From: Buddleja alternifolia
Taxonomy: Eukaryota > Streptophyta > Magnoliopsida > Lamiales > Scrophulariaceae
Direction: 5' to 3'
Length of the DNA stretch: 64,000 nucleotides
NCBI GenBank assembly: GCA_019426215.1
Contig: CM033401.1
Coordinates: 5,647,134-5,711,133 of the forward strand
In this document: positions 62,967-64,000 of the stretch, one piece after another
Numbering within the stretch: position 1 is the stretch's first letter
Layout: each line of letters opens with the position of its first letter
The notes under the pieces: model-generated
What the model was told of the DNA's origin: nothing
The model's input: only the letters and a program-made list of their open reading frames with translations
Database searches by the model: none
Translations under genes and position numbers: made by a program

Positions 62967-64000
62967 CTAAGAGAACGGCTGGCAGCAACAATGATTGGTA
63001 TTTGTAAGAATAAAGCAACAGAAAGAGAAATTGATGGGTACCTGCAAAAAGGTATGTCTTAATTGATCATATGACTGGGCATACATCATTGAATGGGACG
63101 GCCACTGCATATATAAAGCATCTCTTGACGTCTGATCTAATCCCATCGCACAGTAAGGGCTCATCACTGGGCTCCTGTAGTTGAATGAAGCTTGAGGAAG
63201 AGGTATCTGACCCGGTTGAGGGAAAACAGAATCGTATTGGACAAAAGGAGGCTGGAATTTCTGCATATTGAAAGGAGCTAGGCCGAAACTTTGATTGCTT
63301 GGGATGCTCTTAACATATCTGCATCATATAAGAAAAGAATGAAAAGTTTCATAATTAGTTCCTATATATTGATAATTTCAGCCAGCATGACATGAAAATC
63401 AGCTTAATCTATCCCATCCAATTTCAGTTTTTTGCTAACAGAACGTATATCTTTCAAAAGCATAACAAGATTTTACTAAAAACATGAGGCTAAGAAACCA
63501 TCAAGCATTAGCATGTAACTAAGGCCAAGTCCTGCATGAATTTTACGTTCATTTTAGAAGGAAGAACTTCAATCCTAAACCTTGAGGATTCACTAACAGA
63601 CAAGGCCTGTATTGCAGAAAAGAAGCCAAAGAGAGATATAACTGATTATTAACTTAAATAGCATGAGGAAACAGTAATTACATGAAGACATTTACAAAGC
63701 AAGTATGGCACAACATATTCATAACAGGTATATATATACATGGTCATTGGTCACAACACATAGGTCATATTTCAAATAATCATAAGAAGATTTTGAAAAC
63801 CTTTGATGTAAAATAGAGTGCATTATTAACTGTCTCTGCGATAATAACCAGTGATTTACTAGATCTAGTAGCAAGTTCCAAATTGCAAAGCCATTCAATA
63901 CTTGATATCAAGTTTCCTTGAACTTACCTGTCATAACTGCGATCATAATCAGGGTCAATGCGATCCTTCTCCCTGTCCCTGAAAATTGCTACTCTAGAGG
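62967..64000 (-). CDS. R3H/SUZ-domain protein, C-terminal part (gene continues past the window)
   Basis: On the minus strand the exon at 64000-63928 encodes RVAIFRDREKDRIDPDYDRS, a SUZ domain, an RNA-binding motif found after an R3H domain in plant and animal relatives. Its donor (AG/GTAAGTT at 63927) joins an acceptor (GATGCAG) at 63318; the split Arg codon is restored, giving YDRYVKSIPSNQSFGLAPFN. The next exon, 63318-63042, is Pro/Gln/Tyr-rich and ends QLRHTFLQ. Either a 63-base intron (63041-62979) joins a final PFS-stop, or the frame reads straight through 21 more codons to the same stop (62969-62967). The function is probably binding single-stranded RNA in mRNA control, inferred from the domain family. 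The R3H domain itself would lie beyond 64000. Confidence 0.75.

Overview
The window is nuclear DNA of a dicot plant, most likely an asterid. It is about two-thirds AT, has introns with GT/AG borders, and carries plant-only families: R1-type and At4g27190-type NLR immune receptors, a LUX/PCL1 clock factor, Tnt1-like Copia elements primed by initiator-Met tRNA, and Stowaway, Tourist and Mutator-type MITEs. R1-type NLRs expanded in Solanaceae and Lamiales; Lamiales is my inference and nothing in the sequence proves it.

Layout. 1-40 kb is a repeat-rich immune-receptor graveyard. It runs as follows: a defective Copia copy (1-1774) in what looks like intron 1 of a broken NILR1-like LRR receptor (1871-3993); an R1-type NLR pseudogene (5656-12739) split by a full-length, apparently intact Copia element (6804-11936, TSD TCAAC); a decayed CNL on the minus strand (13790-20845) split by a non-coding LTR element (15442-20328, TSD TCAAG); and one intact R1-type NLR (23760-26444), whose 3' flank repeats the flank of the broken copy. 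Next is a nested block (about 28.4-33.9 kb): a fold-back satellite rich in ACACAT/TGTGTA, holding a Mutator-like element with a GRF zinc-finger fragment (31320-32166, 10-bp TSD) and a solo LTR (32464-33812, TSD TGACC). After that come a CNL relic, a Helitron candidate and a Copia gag fragment.

40.8-64 kb is gene territory: CIP111, an AFG2/SPATA5-type AAA ATPase with ten exons summing to 1037 codons; an intronless LUX/PCL1-type GARP transcription factor (53219-54106); and the 3' end of an R3H/SUZ-domain protein gene on the minus strand (62967 to the window end). MITEs with readable target duplications lie in introns and spacers.

How it fits together. The single-copy genes are unrelated housekeeping or regulatory genes: ribosome maturation, evening-complex clock, probable RNA binding. 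The left half records NLR duplication followed by disruption; only one receptor (23760-26444) still looks functional. No CRISPR array, rRNA or convincing tRNA was seen. Homology and identity statements come from reading and aligning by eye, not from searches.
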